Of a DNA stretch of 64,000 bases, positions 1 through 11,314 are shown piece by piece; within the stretch, counting starts at the first letter, position 1, and every line of letters begins with the position of its first letter. The position numbers and the translations under genes were made by a program. Below the pieces are notes generated by a model. That model was not told where the DNA came from and ran no database searches. It was given only the letters and a program-made list of their open reading frames with translations. The stretch comes from Apoderus coryli. Lineage: Eukaryota > Arthropoda > Insecta > Coleoptera > Attelabidae. The stretch is from the NCBI GenBank assembly GCA_911728435.2, contig OU452210.1, positions 9,424,001 through 9,488,000 on the forward strand. The letters run 5' to 3'.

Positions 1-1577
1 CGCACGAAAATGTTCACGATTTAATTTAATTTAAATTTAATTGTCGAAATTTGTATTAAATTTAAATCTGTTGAACCCGATTATTCTGGCTACATTTTGA
101 GGTCAGCTCGAAGGGCCAACAGCAAGTTCTTATTTATAAAACAGGTAATAAAAAATAACAACTAGCTACCAAGTTGAAGATGATACGATATGCCCTAAAA
201 TTCAATTAATTTCAATTCTCTGTTTGCAGACAAGGTTCTGTGATAAAACAATGGTGGTATATTATAAAAAGTATACTCTAGTGTGAAATGTATGTATATG
301 TTTTAAAATTCTCGAACAAAGGAACTAAATATAACCCACCTGGAGTTTTCAGAATATTTTACGTAACTAGAACTTTGTGAATATTCCAATTAGATGGAAG
401 ATTAACTTTAATAGTATGTACTATTGAGTTTCTAACTCCAATTGTTTATATCTGAACCTTTTTATCTTTATTTGCCTATTCTAAAACCCGGGAGTCATTA
501 TCACTAAAAATGTCCAAATAGAACTCGAGGCGAAAACAGACTAAAAAATATAATAAAATGAAAACCGTATGTATATGTAAAAACGTCACAGTCAAAGGGT
601 AGGTAATACGTACCACCAGTGGATATTAAGTTGAAGTTAATTTTCGAAACGGCTAAAGCACATATTTCTGCAGCTTTATTTTAAACTTAATCGCAAACTC
701 TCTACTTGCCTATGGGAGATGGGAAAGAGTTTAATGTTTTTAATCCGGTATCAGTGGCAGACCGTAACATAACAGCGGATTTAATTCTAATAAAATATCC
801 AAAAGTTTGGTTGGGTCGACAAATTATCTTGCATTTTCCTCAATAGTTTATAATTCTTGTTCATAAATCACTCAATGTCTCTTTGTGTAAACAATGGAGC
901 TGATCCTAAAGAATAATGTCCACCATAGAATTCAAATCCTGTATATATAGATGAAAATGAAAATAAGAAATTGAAGCAGACTTTTTGATCAATTACTGAA
1001 CAGCGTCATGTTTGAAGAAATCTAATACTTCATCATGAGGCACATATGATTCCGATATCCTTTTTTCCTTTTGTGGTTGATACTGGGACAATAATCTCTT
1101 TTCTTGACCTCCACAATTATTTATGGATTATTTCTTTACGAACTTGGTTTGAGCAAAAACGGATATCTACGTCTATGTCTGCATATATGATGCGCTTTGC
1201 TTGTACTTTTAATTCTTCAGTGATATGCTAGCCAGGGCTGTTCTCTCTGAAATTAGATTTTCATTGTGGAGTTCAACCACCGAAAAAAATTGTATCGCTA
1301 ACAAATTTCATACATTCTAGTTGCTGCTTTTAGTTCCTGGTTTAATTATAATTTGATTTACTTATTTGAAATCGTGATTCATACTCATGGCCAAGAATGA
1401 GTGAAATTCGATTTAAACTTGTCTGTTTATGAAGCTGGTTTGAGTATCCGTAGCCTTTTGTCCGATATTACGAATATTCTTGATACTTTGATTGATGGAA
1501 TCGTTGAGGAGGTTACGGGGGCGAGTCTAATGATACACGATTGTCTAGGGCAATTGAGATGAAGTGCCAAATAAATT
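1..1577. other. AT-rich sequence without recognised gene
   Basis: Translations in all frames are short and broken and match nothing I recognise. The first 60 bases are a low-complexity run of aattta-type words. No splice-bounded exon, RNA gene or terminal repeat was noticed. Confidence 0.5.
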
Positions 1578-1865
1578 GTGAATAGCAAGCGGGCGGATTT
1601 ATTTTTTTTTTTTTGGTTGGATGAGATGAAGCCTGTCACCATAGAGGGATACAACGTTTCTGCAAAGATTTGTAGACTTAATCTTAAACACCGTGGTAAA
1701 TTAATTTTTGTTAGTAAGAAACTTGATGGGAACTCGCCGTTTAATAATTTTTTTGTTAAGAAAATTGGATTTGAGTTTTCTATAATATTTCATCGAGCTC
1801 AGGTGAGATTAAGATTAAAATTAGGGGTGTCTGATACACTGCATCTTGATGGTCCTCTGTCTTGA
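1578..1865 (+). pseudogene. LINE endonuclease-like fragment
   Basis: A 95-codon open frame with no ATG needed at its true start. After a short hydrophobic run it reads WLDEMKPVTIEGYNV, then CR..LKHRGKLIFVSKKL. This resembles the part of the apurinic-type endonuclease domain of non-LTR retrotransposons that runs from the 'E-x-W-L' strand through the 'I-x-G-Y' strand to the 'H-G-G-V-x-I-Y-V' strand. The usual glycine pair reads RG, and nothing after about residue 55 resembles the family, so this is a short, decayed remnant. The encoded domain nicks target DNA to prime reverse transcription. The flanking minus-strand scrap comes from a different part of a LINE. Chance resemblance cannot be excluded. 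Confidence 0.35.
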
Positions 1866-1866
1866 G

Positions 1867-2110
1867 TTACAACTCTCCATCAAGGTCTAGAGCTCTTATA
1901 AACTCCAGTAGCTTGGCTAGTTTCAGGGACAACACATCTCCATCAAGCACGATTTCATGCACCAAGCGTTCCTTCCGTTGACCTCTGATAGCGGCCGTTT
2001 GCTGTTACTAGGTGATCAGGAGTTTCTGCCTCTTCCCTATCGAATCTCCATTCGTTTTGGAGTCGTTTGTGAACCATTTGGTGCATTTAAGAGCTTTCTC
2101 TTCAATATTT
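1867..2110 (-). pseudogene. R1/I-type LINE ORF2 remnant (RNase H start joined to C-terminal part)
   Basis: Read on the minus strand, the first part (about 2098-2040) gives KWFTNDSKTNGDSIG, like the first strand of the LINE-encoded RNase H domain (usually W-[FY]-T-D-G-S-K); the catalytic Asp-Gly appears as Asn-Asp. It runs directly into EEAETPDHLVT in a second frame, like the cysteine-rich C-terminal region (E-E-x-E-T-x-x-H-L), but the cysteines are lost. It returns to the first frame with VLDGDVLSLKLAKLLEFIRA and a stop at 1867-1869, matching the usual C-terminal helix of these proteins. Most of RNase H is therefore deleted and at least two frameshifts are present. Family membership is inferred from the order of motifs. 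Confidence 0.5.
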
Positions 2111-3987
2111 AGAGGAGCAAAGGAAAGTGATCCACTCATTGACGCTCTACCCAATTTGAATTGTTAAGGAAAACTTCCACCAGTTAAAATATGCATCAGA
2201 TCATCAAACTACATACTACATCTTTTTGCTTTTCATTATCAATACTCTACTTAATCACTTTTGCTATTATTATCAAAATTTAAATGTATGTGAACATGGT
2301 TTTCATGAGCACCTCCTGTGATACTGCTGATCTCATTAAATGCGTAAAATTTATGGTTTTTGTACACTATTACAGTGAATAATTAAACGGGACATTATTT
2401 TGGTATTAATTTCCATCATAGCATTGATCCGTTTAGTTTTACAATTCCACAGTAATATTTCGTTCATTTATTATATAGCGATTATTTTCCAAATGAAATG
2501 GAAGGGTTATTATATAGAGATGTGTGACTATCTACGTTTTTCAGTTTATTGGAACAGGCCGACATACATCTCATCATTAAACGCCAATAAACGAACAGAG
2601 CTGTGTAGTTAACTCCGCAATTAAACTTTCGAATTGTTATGTTCACCAAGATAACGCACCCCAGCTACCGTTTTCCAGTTTATGATCGAGTACAATTTAT
2701 ATGAATTACCATTTCATGACGCAGTCTAATTTGTTCACTGGACATCACATTTCTAATTCTAAAAGTGTACTATCTATTACTCTCATTTAAAGTATACAGG
2801 GTAATACAAAATTTCTTCGGAATCGATCTAACTGAAAATGGTCCAAATAATTGATGATTTCCAAATATACAAAATTGCCGTGGAAAAAAGAACAACCACT
2901 TGTGATCGAGCAGACTATCGTGCGTGGTCTTAAAATAGCTTTATAGTTTCAGTTTCCCAAGCTCATAACTTTAGAACAGAAACATACTCCTCAGGGTTGT
3001 AATTTGGGTCCGTTGATTTGCTTTAATTTGTAACTGATCTCGATGTGTAACTGGGGTTAAGCAGACTGTCTTTTGTGGATTACCTGAAAGTTGCTCGCAC
3101 AATAAATAATTTGTTTTATTGACAACTGTTACAAAGTGAGTTAACTAGGGTTGAGAGTTGGTTTTGCTGAATGTATCTGCTTTATTTACGAAAAGGCTCC
3201 CACCTTTTGCTTTTAATTTAATTAAAAAGTTTAAGTGTCAATAAAAATTAACTTTACAGTCGGATTTGTATTAATAAAGTATGAATCTAGATAATTTTAA
3301 AGATAATCTTGTATTTCCGCATTCGAAAACAGTTTTTATGGCCGTATTTCAACCGGACTGTACGTCTATAAAACCACTGTACCTGAACCGTTCTAATTTA
3401 GTTCTAGAAGCAAGTTTTAATTAGCCAATCTCATGATATTACAGCTTAAAAGCGCTTTAAAATTTGATTGGATCGTACCAAATTAGAAACATTTTTATAG
3501 TGTTCAATCTGACACTGTTGAAACTTTGGGAATTAGCGTCCTCAAACTTTTATTAGATAAAAATTTTACAGTCATACAAGAGATATTTAACGGATGTCGA
3601 CTGATGTAAATATGTACCTACCTACTCGTAATAATTAAGTTGAACATTTTTCATTATTAAATTCAGTTTATAATTAGTTTTTAAAACTTGTATGAGAGAA
3701 AAGTTTGAAACTATTTTTGTGGTTAGGAAACAAAAACTAGCTTGCTGGGTCCTGCAAATGGACGCTCTATTTTTACTGCTCACGCTTAAATGCGGGATCG
3801 GGTGTAGCGGGGTGATTCTGGTGCTTGTTTACCCTTTCTCCACCGTTTTTATCAGAACCGAACGTATAGTTTGTCAAAATCCCTTCATCTAGCAATGCAT
3901 TCTTCAGAGGAGGGAGTCCCAGCGTCCTCCCTCAACAGTCGCCACTATTTTCTCGACGAAAAGCAAGGACTGGTATAAAAACAACTA
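2111..3987. other. No gene recognised
   Basis: AT-rich sequence with only short random reading frames. A 'tatacaggg' word near 2797 resembles the ends of insect Tc1/mariner-type elements, but no partner was found. The last 100 bases lead into the mariner insertion. Confidence 0.5.
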
Positions 3988-5173
3988 CGAGGGTTGCCTT
4001 TTATATTTCGGGATTTGGCAACCCTGGTGTTGCAATCTGGCAACTGACAGCTCTATCGTAAAGTTGGACATTTTTGAGGTTATAGTACTCAGAACGTTTG
4101 GACATACGAGCGCTATTTGTGTTGTTTACAGTAACTTAAAAGATTCATCTCGGCCCAAAAATGGAATTAAATCGTGAACATTTTTGTGCGGTTATTTTTT
4201 ACACTTTCGACGTGGAATTCAATCGTGGTCGTAGTTCGCTCCAAGAAGAATTTCGTGAAGGTTGTCCAAAATAAGTTGTTGTTCCGAAAACCATTGATAC
4301 TGTGCGCGAACGGATATTGCAAGATCGTCAGGTGACCTATCAAGAGATTGAGACAACCTTAGGCATTAGTGGGACCAGCATACATTCAATATTGCATAAA
4401 CATTTGACTGTCAAAAAAAATTTGTTCGCGTTGGATCCCACACAATTTGTCAATCGCTCAAAAAAAGGCTTGTGTCGATTGTTAGAAAGAAATGTTCAAA
4501 AAATACGATCGCGGTGCTTCGAAACACGTCAATGACATCGTGACAGATGATGAATCGTGGATTTATGCGGATGAGCCTGAAAGTAAACAGCAGTCGACTG
4601 TATGGGTGTTTCAAGATGAGTCAAATCCAACAAAAGTTGTTCGCGCATGAAGCACTTCCAAGCAAATGGTCGCCTTTTTCTTCTGAAAAACTGGGCATGT
4701 CGTAACCGTACCACTAGAACAACGCAGAACAGTCAATTATGAGTGGCACACAACCATTTGTTTGCCAGTTGTCTCCCAAGAAATCAGGAAAACCAACCGC
4801 CGAAGACGGATCACTCTTCACCACGACAATGCGAGCTCTCACACATCGGCTCAAACAACTGCATTTTTGAGCACCCACAACATCGATTTGTTGAGTCATC
4901 CGCCGTATAGTCCTGACTTGGCACCGAACGTAACGTAAAACACAAACTGAGAGGTCTACGTTTTTCGACACCTGAAAAAGCCGTTGCTGCATTCAGAATG
5001 CATGTTTTGGAGATACCTCAATCAGAGTGGCAAAAGTGCTTCGAAAATTGGTTCAAACGCATGTAAAAGTGTATAGATCTTCATGGAGAATATTTTGAAA
5101 AACAATATAGTGATTTTCGATGATTAATATTTGTTTTTGTTCTCTAATCCCGAAATATAAAAGGCAACCCTCG
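3988..5173 (+). mobile_element. mariner element, ends intact, 1186 bp
   Basis: The first 28 bases (3988-4015) and last 28 bases (5146-5173) are perfect reverse complements, and the element is flanked by TA dinucleotides (3986-3987 and 5174-5175), the target duplication made by Tc1/mariner transposases. The length is slightly below the usual 1.25-1.3 kb for mariner, which fits the internal deletions seen in its transposase. Perfect terminal repeats around a dead transposase suggest that the copy was moved in trans or inserted fairly recently. Confidence 0.9.
4161..5123 (+). pseudogene. mariner transposase, degenerate
   Basis: The start at 4161 (MELNREHFCAVIFY) matches the usual mariner N terminus, 173 bases after the left terminal repeat. 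After IFYTFD the frame jumps to VEFNRGRSSLQEEFREG, so roughly 25 residues covering the first helix-turn-helix are missing. A stop follows. The next frame gives TIDTVRERILQDRQVTYQE and SIHSILHKHL, the second helix-turn-helix. Catalytic regions survive in pieces: TDDESWIY (first Asp) and LHHDNASSHTSAQT (second Asp). The third site, after SHPPYSPDLAP, breaks where the final Asp should be. The C terminus ends with an FEK-like motif and TGA at 5121. A D,D34D-type enzyme is inferred; this copy cannot be active. Confidence 0.88.
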
Positions 5174-6895
5174 TACAAACTCGATTCTACGAGCACCAGA
5201 TCTTGACGACTAATTGAATAATCGTTGTAGGCATATTAAAATGACCACTCGTAGAATAAGATATTCCTACTTAATTTACAAGTTACAATGTTATCTAAAC
5301 AAAGTAACAAAATTTATTGTTTGAACGCAATGACAATTTTTGTTCCGTGACAGTAAATTTCATTGTTCGTTGTACCTTATAATACGAAAATTGAATGTAA
5401 CAGATTTAGAGCTTAAAACATGAACTTTGGCAATTAAAAACGTAATTGCTACTTTTATTAGACTACCATACAAATAGGATATCAACATGCACGGAATTTG
5501 TTACTTTGTGCTGATTTTGCAAAACAGGAAAGGGTTTATGAGATATAGGTACGTATAGTCGTTCCCTAGTTTGCAATTGTAAACTGATTAATTTTAAACT
5601 ACAAGCAAAAAATTTTAATTTTCTCTTTTGCAGAATCCATAGAAAATTAATGTAGTTATTAAAAACTTTATGGCAGTGGTGTTTCAATTCCTGTCTTTAT
5701 TTTTTAATAAAATGTATCCAACTATTTAGTAATGAGCAAGATCTCGATGTTTTGGATTGGGACCGAAATAAGATTCCAAACAAATCGTAGTTTTATCTCT
5801 CAAATGTATAAATATATATAAAAAACATACAGTGTCATAGGTAATATTCCTGTGAACATATAGGTAGTTTAATCTGTTGAGAATGAAGCTAATTTTCCAA
5901 ATGGGACTAAGCAATTACTTGGGGCATTATAGCTTGTTTTGTCTTCGTATAACCTTGTGTTAAGACCCTTTATTACAGAATTAACTGTAGGTTAATAATT
6001 TAAAGTGATTTCCACTTTATTGTACAATTCAATTCAATTTAGGATATTTAACGTAACTGATTAAATTCTTTTTCCATTTTTTTCAATAAAACTGTTTAGC
6101 ACTTGGAGTTTTATGTGTCAGCAAAATCGATACCTAATTTTCTACTTTACCCAGTTTTAAATTGTTTCTTACTTCGTTTGAGGAGAGGATATAAAATCTA
6201 CTTTCAATCTCGTTTAATCAAAGAAGTAATTCGGCCCAATAAACATCAAATTAAATAAGAATTGACGTAATTTTATGGTTTTAATAGTTTCATCAAAGCA
6301 TTAAGGACTTTTTTTTTATTTGATTAGTTATCAGAAGTAATTTACACTTGCACTATGGAAATATAATTTAATAGTGCTTAATAAGTTGTTTTTGTTTATT
6401 TTATGGCTGTATTATTATTATCTTAATAGCCATTTTGGCACCTGATTGTGTATACGGAATGTCCGTAGATTCTACGTTCAACATGTATATTAGCATAACA
6501 CATGAATTAGGTACTTTAAAACAGTTATTAAGTAGTCTTAGGCTAGATACAATTTTTAGTTATAGTTTTATATCAAAAGATGAGTCTAAATGCCACCATT
6601 GAGCTATTGAAGTTGCATTGGGTAAAATAATTCTAAAACAAATTTGATGACCAAAAATACTCAACATTGCCTCTCATGTCCGCGAGAAGAATTATTTTAG
6701 AAAACATTTCCACAATGTTAAATAAATCAAGCAATCGTTGTTTACATATGCCTATTGACGGTCGAATATGTGGACATCCTGTATGAACAAAAATACTTAA
6801 ATGACAACTGTTACCACGAAAATATATTTTTATATTGTGCATGTACCTGGTACTATTTACCCCGACCACGTGGTTTGTTTTGGTGGTACGATTGT
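5174..6895. other. Intergenic sequence upstream of the intact gene
   Basis: No recognised coding or mobile sequence. It is AT-rich and contains only short random frames. Its last few hundred bases are the presumed upstream regulatory region of the gene starting at 6982. Confidence 0.45.
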
Positions 6896-6903
6896 TATAA
6901 ATA
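6896..6903 (+). promoter_or_regulatory. TATA box of the 354-residue protein gene
   Basis: TATAAATA lies 86 bases before the favoured ATG at 6982. A start of transcription about 30 bases downstream (near 6925-6930) would give a leader of roughly 55 bases and would place the earlier in-frame ATG at 6931 at or before the cap. This is one reason for preferring the 6982 start. Confidence 0.6.
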
Positions 6904-6981
6904 CGAGCGAATAATTATTACGAAATTTATTTGATTTTTTCTTTTAAAACAAACCTGTGCTTACGACAACTATCTGACAAA

Positions 6982-8046
6982 ATGTCTGACAAAATTAATA
7001 GTAACATTGAAGAAGTGGTTGTATTAAATGAAGATAAAAATAAGACAAATATCGAAGTTATTTCCGAAGATATCAAACAGCATCAACCACTAGTGTCTGA
7101 AGAGATGAATTTTGAACCTCAAAAAGTGGCTGTTTCGTCTGCGAATGCTGAAATCAAGGTTGCTTCTGAAGATATCAAACAAGATCAACAATCAATGCCT
7201 GAAGACACCAACCATGCATCCCAAAAACTCGTGGCACTATTTGAGGATATTTTGGAAGACATGAATTGTGAATCTCAACAAGTGACGGCGTTATTTGGCG
7301 ATAAGAACAATACCCAACTCGAGGTTATTTACGAAGAAACGAAGCAGGACCCAGGAAGAATATTTGAAGACCTCAACTGTGAAATTCCAAGTGAAGTTAC
7401 TGTATCTGTTATAGAAAATGAAGACATTGAAAGTGTTGAAAATAATGTTGACGATGAAGAATTCTCCAATGCAATGGAAGATATCGTAACGCAAAATGCA
7501 ATTGTTATATCTGAGATTTCAAAATCAATTATAAAAGAAGAACCTGAAATTGAAGTTGAATGTCTGTCAAAAGTTCAGACTGATACTGTAACAATTCCAA
7601 ATGCGGTAACTATTTCCAATCCAGGAGGTATGGACGAACCTGTTGCTCAAGAGCTCAAGCTAGTGCCTATTCACAACATCTATCCTCCAAGTTTGAAAAA
7701 TTTAGAAGCCTTGGGCGATGCTATTATTGCAAGTAACAAAGAAATTGTCGATAATCCACTTCCGGAGGCTGAAGCCTCGGAAACTCAAGAAGAGGAACAA
7801 GAAAACATTTTTGTTCGTTCTGCAAAAATGGTTTTCAATTTTTTGCTGGATCAATACGACGCTATTTTTTCTTTTATTGTTATTATCATTATCATCGTTG
7901 GTATGTGTTTGCTGATTGAGTTGTTCTCTAATCCAAGAAGACATGGCTATCACAGAAACCCTGCAACTAGAATATCTCAAAGCTACATGTTCGTGAGTAA
8001 CACCACTGTACCAAAATCCAGAAGTTTCTTTGATAATTTCTTTTGA
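6982..8046 (+). CDS. Acidic repeat protein with one C-terminal membrane segment (unknown family)
   Basis: This is the only long intact reading frame that looks like a host gene: 354 residues from the ATG at 6982 (context gacaaaATG, good for insects). An in-frame ATG at 6931 would add 17 residues but sits too close to the TATA box. Residues 1-290 are highly acidic and hydrophilic. Near residues 28, 62 and 118 are imperfect repeats of about 30 residues of the form E-[DE]-x-K-Q-[DH] ... E-[DE]-x-N ... V-x-[AV], with a partial unit near 91. Residues about 294-315 (AIFSFIVIIIIIVGMCLLIE) form a single membrane segment, followed by a basic tail of about 39 residues with NPRRHGYHRNP. There is no signal peptide, so a cytosol-facing N-terminal domain anchored near its C terminus is inferred. 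The gene has no intron, has a TATA box and has a poly(A) signal. I do not recognise the family and assign no function. Confidence 0.8.
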   Translation: MSDKINSNIEEVVVLNEDKNKTNIEVISEDIKQHQPLVSEEMNFEPQKVAVSSANAEIKVASEDIKQDQQSMPEDTNHASQKLVALFEDILEDMNCESQQVTALFGDKNNTQLEVIYEETKQDPGRIFEDLNCEIPSEVTVSVIENEDIESVENNVDDEEFSNAMEDIVTQNAIVISEISKSIIKEEPEIEVECLSKVQTDTVTIPNAVTISNPGGMDEPVAQELKLVPIHNIYPPSLKNLEALGDAIIASNKEIVDNPLPEAEASETQEEEQENIFVRSAKMVFNFLLDQYDAIFSFIVIIIIIVGMCLLIELFSNPRRHGYHRNPATRISQSYMFVSNTTVPKSRSFFDNFF

Positions 8047-8182
8047 ATCATAATTTACATTTTAATGTTTTCTTTGTTGACATATTTTTTGTGTGTTTAA
8101 TTTGTTTTGTTGTTTTAATTATGCTCATTATATTATTAATTGTTTGTTAATGACATATTTTACATACATATTATATTTGTTG

Positions 8183-8192
8183 AATAAATAAA
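8183..8192 (+). terminator. Poly(A) signal of the 354-residue protein gene
   Basis: Overlapping AATAAA hexamers lie at 8183-8188 and 8187-8192, 137 bases after the stop codon, followed within about 20 bases by a T-rich run. This would give a 3' untranslated region of roughly 160 bases. Confidence 0.6.
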
Positions 8193-9854
8193 TTAGAAAC
8201 TTTATTTTTTTTGGAGTCATTTAATGATTTTTGTTTAGTTCTCAAATGCATAGTTTTTGTATTTTTGTGAAAAATTGAAATTAATTTTATTTAATTAAAA
8301 TTAAATTTAACAAAACATTATTTGGGCAGAATAGAGGTCTAAATATAAAAAATAACACAGTTTTCAGTACAGTTCTGTATATTATTATGAAATATCTATA
8401 TCACGTCGTAATCTGACTCACAATTCTGTATCAGTATCGAACCAAATTTAGATTCTTACTTAGATACTTCAAAGTAGTAACGGATTTGAAATATGCTGTG
8501 CAATACGTTTCCTGTATGCTAAAATTTTTATTTCTCTTAAATGTGTTGCTTTCTCAATATATTGTCGTTATGGATATATTGCCACACTTATTGGCGCTAA
8601 ACTTTTAGGGATATATATTTCCAAGTCAGCATTTTCAATCATTTTCTTTATGGTATAGTGCCTTTTGTGTCCCTGGCAAATATTTCTTAATATAAACACA
8701 TATGCACATGCTTTAGAAATGTTCGCTATTTGGCAGATAGATCCGGATTCAGCAAATATGAAACCCTAGGGATAAAAATACAGAAATAGTTATTCTATTT
8801 TATACTTACAAGGTATAGGACCTGACTAAATATTTCTTGGGGTTATTTTATTTATGCAGTTCGGTGACGGCATCCAGGTCTTTTAATATAAATGGAATAT
8901 TAACCCTTATTTAGATAAAGTATTAAAAGACCAAATAACCCATGTAAACTTATATGCTTCGGATTTATTCTTGTTTAAATCCTGTTTGCTATGCTATGCT
9001 TTATGAGACCCGTTGTTATAAATGAAAAAATCTTACTGTGTAAGGCGAGTTCATTCGGTTAAATTAATTGCAGATATCCCGTATCAGTTCATAAACAGGT
9101 CACCTGGTATAATTGTTAAAGAAAGCTGGTAAAATTTAGTATTCGATACTTTGCTTGATTTTATCGAATATATTAAACGAAATCTCTTTTTTATTGAGAA
9201 ATAACAATGCACTTTTCCTTGTTTCCATTTAATCCGAAATCGCTCTGCTTGTTTATATTCGCTACTTTTTATTAGATCAGGCTGATGGGTATTTGGGCCA
9301 GTGATTTGATAGTAAAATAAAACGTTGCATAGCATTAACTTAAACTGTTGGCTATAAAAGAAGAATTAAGAGTTAAGGGATAATACAAGTGTTTTTCCTA
9401 TTTCTTTTTTTTAAAGCAAGCGATAATATTTTCTCTTGATTAAAGCAGGGACGTTGTCAGGAAGCTTTTAAAGGACCCATCAAGTAGGATCCAAAGTTTG
9501 ATTATTTTTATCATTCTCATTTAAACTACTTCAATCAATGAACTTATCGTGTAATTCAAATGGACACAATTTAAAGATTTTTGGCGTTGCCCAATCAGCT
9601 TTATTTTTTTGGTTTACAACAATCCAATCAGAAAAAATAAACAAAGTTAAAATTAGAATAGTTGAAACAACGATTACTATTGAAAAAGGCTCTTTTATTA
9701 TGTAACACGAGTGAAGCAGACTGTCTACGTTTATCAAGAGCTACACACATATTTACCAAGTCTTCGTCGAACGATTCCTAAGCAATTCAAGTGCAAGGCA
9801 TAACCAGAATTCCACACAACCAACGCTTATTCCAATTTCGATCGAATAAAAGGA
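8193..9854. other. No gene recognised
   Basis: AT-rich sequence with scattered short frames and no motif, terminal repeat or RNA gene that I can support. Confidence 0.5.
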
Positions 9855-10226
9855 TTATACAGTAAAATAAAGGTGTCGCAAACTAAGTTTGGTGTCAAAG
9901 AGCGTCTCCAGATCTCTTACCGTATCGAGATTCTAAGCGGAATAGAGTTATTGGACTTGTTTTACGAGCAAACGTTGCAGAACAACCCTTCTTCAAGTTA
10001 AAATCAAGTATATTTTGAGTGCACAAGTTAAGATAGACATTCAGAAATTGGAAACAGTTAAAAGTTGAGGTAATTAAAAAATAAACTTTAAAATCATCAG
10101 CAACAATCGGGACAATGTCATTAATGAAACACATGACTAAAAGGGGAGCCATGCCAGAACCCTGGGACACTCCACATGTTGCACGAAGAATGTTAGAGTT
10201 AAAAACACGGTATAATCCACATACTG
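9855..10226 (-). pseudogene. Non-LTR reverse transcriptase fragment
   Basis: On the minus strand the frame reads CGVSQGSGMAPLLVMCFIND (reverse-transcriptase motif B region), then VADDFKVYF (motif C, with V-A-D-D in place of Y-A-D-D), then DFNLKKGCSATFARK, the usual 'N-x-x-K-x' strand. After a frameshift it gives VRDLETLFDTKLS, like the V-K-x-L-G-V-x-x-D-x-x-L motif. So about 120 residues of the palm and start of the thumb remain. Immediately upstream in genome order, a different LINE begins on the plus strand, head to head. The two protein sequences differ too much to be one twin-primed insertion. Confidence 0.65.
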
Positions 10227-11313
10227 TTAGTTAAACTTTGTAATTTTGGCATTCATGGCAGTCTGCTTCGGTGGCTGGAGTCGTATTTGTCGGTTCGCTC
10301 TCAGTATGTTATCCTGAATAATATAAAATCAGAAACAAAAAATATAACTTCGGGGGTTCCACAAGGATCACACCTTGGACCTCTACTTTTTTCAATATTC
10401 ATAAACGACATCAACAGCTGTTTCGAATTTTCTCAATTTAGCATGTATGGCGACGACCTGAAGATCAAAATGAACATTAGCCGTATGCATGATAGTTTAT
10501 TATTAAATAATGATTTGCAAAAATTGGAAAATTATTGCAATCTATATAAGATAAGTTTAAATATAGATAAATGTTGCAAGATTACGTTTACAAGGAATGT
10601 TCATAAGATAGATTTTAATTATAACTTAAATGGCAATGTGTTGAAGTCTGTAGAATCTGTGAAGGACCTGGGTGTGATCATGGACTCCAAATTGGTCTTT
10701 GAGGAAGGAGCATGTTGAGAGTATCGTCGCTAAGGCTAATAGAAACTTGGGCTTCATATATCGTAGCACAAGGGGCTTTAGAACTGAGAAATCACTAATC
10801 TGTTTATATTCTTCTATAGTAAGAAGACACTTGGAATTTGGTTCGGTGGTTTGGAATCCAACTTATTTTAGATATGTAAATAGATTGGAAAGAGTCCAAA
10901 GTAAATTTATAAAGCATTTGAATTTTAGGTTTCATGCTGAGCGTATTCCAAACACATACGAAAATAATTTAGCCTTATACAAAATTGATAAATTCAACAG
11001 ACGGCTTGTTGCTTATATTATTTTTCTAAGTAACTGTTTGCAGGGATCTGTGGATTCCTCTGGTATCATATGTGAATTTGCATTTTCGGCTTCTCGACCC
11101 TATTTCACACGAGGGAATATGTTATTTTATGTTCAGCGATTCAATACGAATTCTTGCATGAACTTTCCTCTGAGAAATATTCAGCATTCATACAATCTAT
11201 ATTTTTCGGATATTGATATTTTTTCGCATAACATCGAAAGAATTAGACGCGCAGGATTGCGGTGCCTTCGATGAGCTTGCAGATTCAGCAAAATATTGTA
11301 ATGTTACCTATAT
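10224..11313 (+). pseudogene. LINE X, copy 1: reverse transcriptase C-terminal half
   Basis: From about 10224 the frame reads KLCNFGIHGSLLRWLESYL, then SGVPQGSHLGPLLF (motif B), then MYGDDLKI (motif C as YGDD), KCCKITFTR and VKDLGVIMDSKLVFE. At 10701-10710 the string gaggaaggag holds a 4-base tandem duplication that shifts the frame. The second frame (10699-11274, 191 codons) continues with HVESIVAKANRNLGFIYR, SSIVRRHLEFGSVVWNP and RLERVQSKFIKHL, the usual post-RT region of CR1/Jockey-type LINEs, and ends in TGA at 11272. The 5' half, including endonuclease, is absent. Homology to copy 2 stops at 11313, where LINE B sequence starts. Removing the 4-base duplication would leave an open frame, so decay is slight. 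Confidence 0.85.
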
Positions 11314-11314
11314 C

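Noticed and set aside
1578..1654. Overlapping minus-strand frame across the poly(T) stretch near 1600
   Set aside because: Shadow of the endonuclease-like frame and a homopolymer run; no support of its own.
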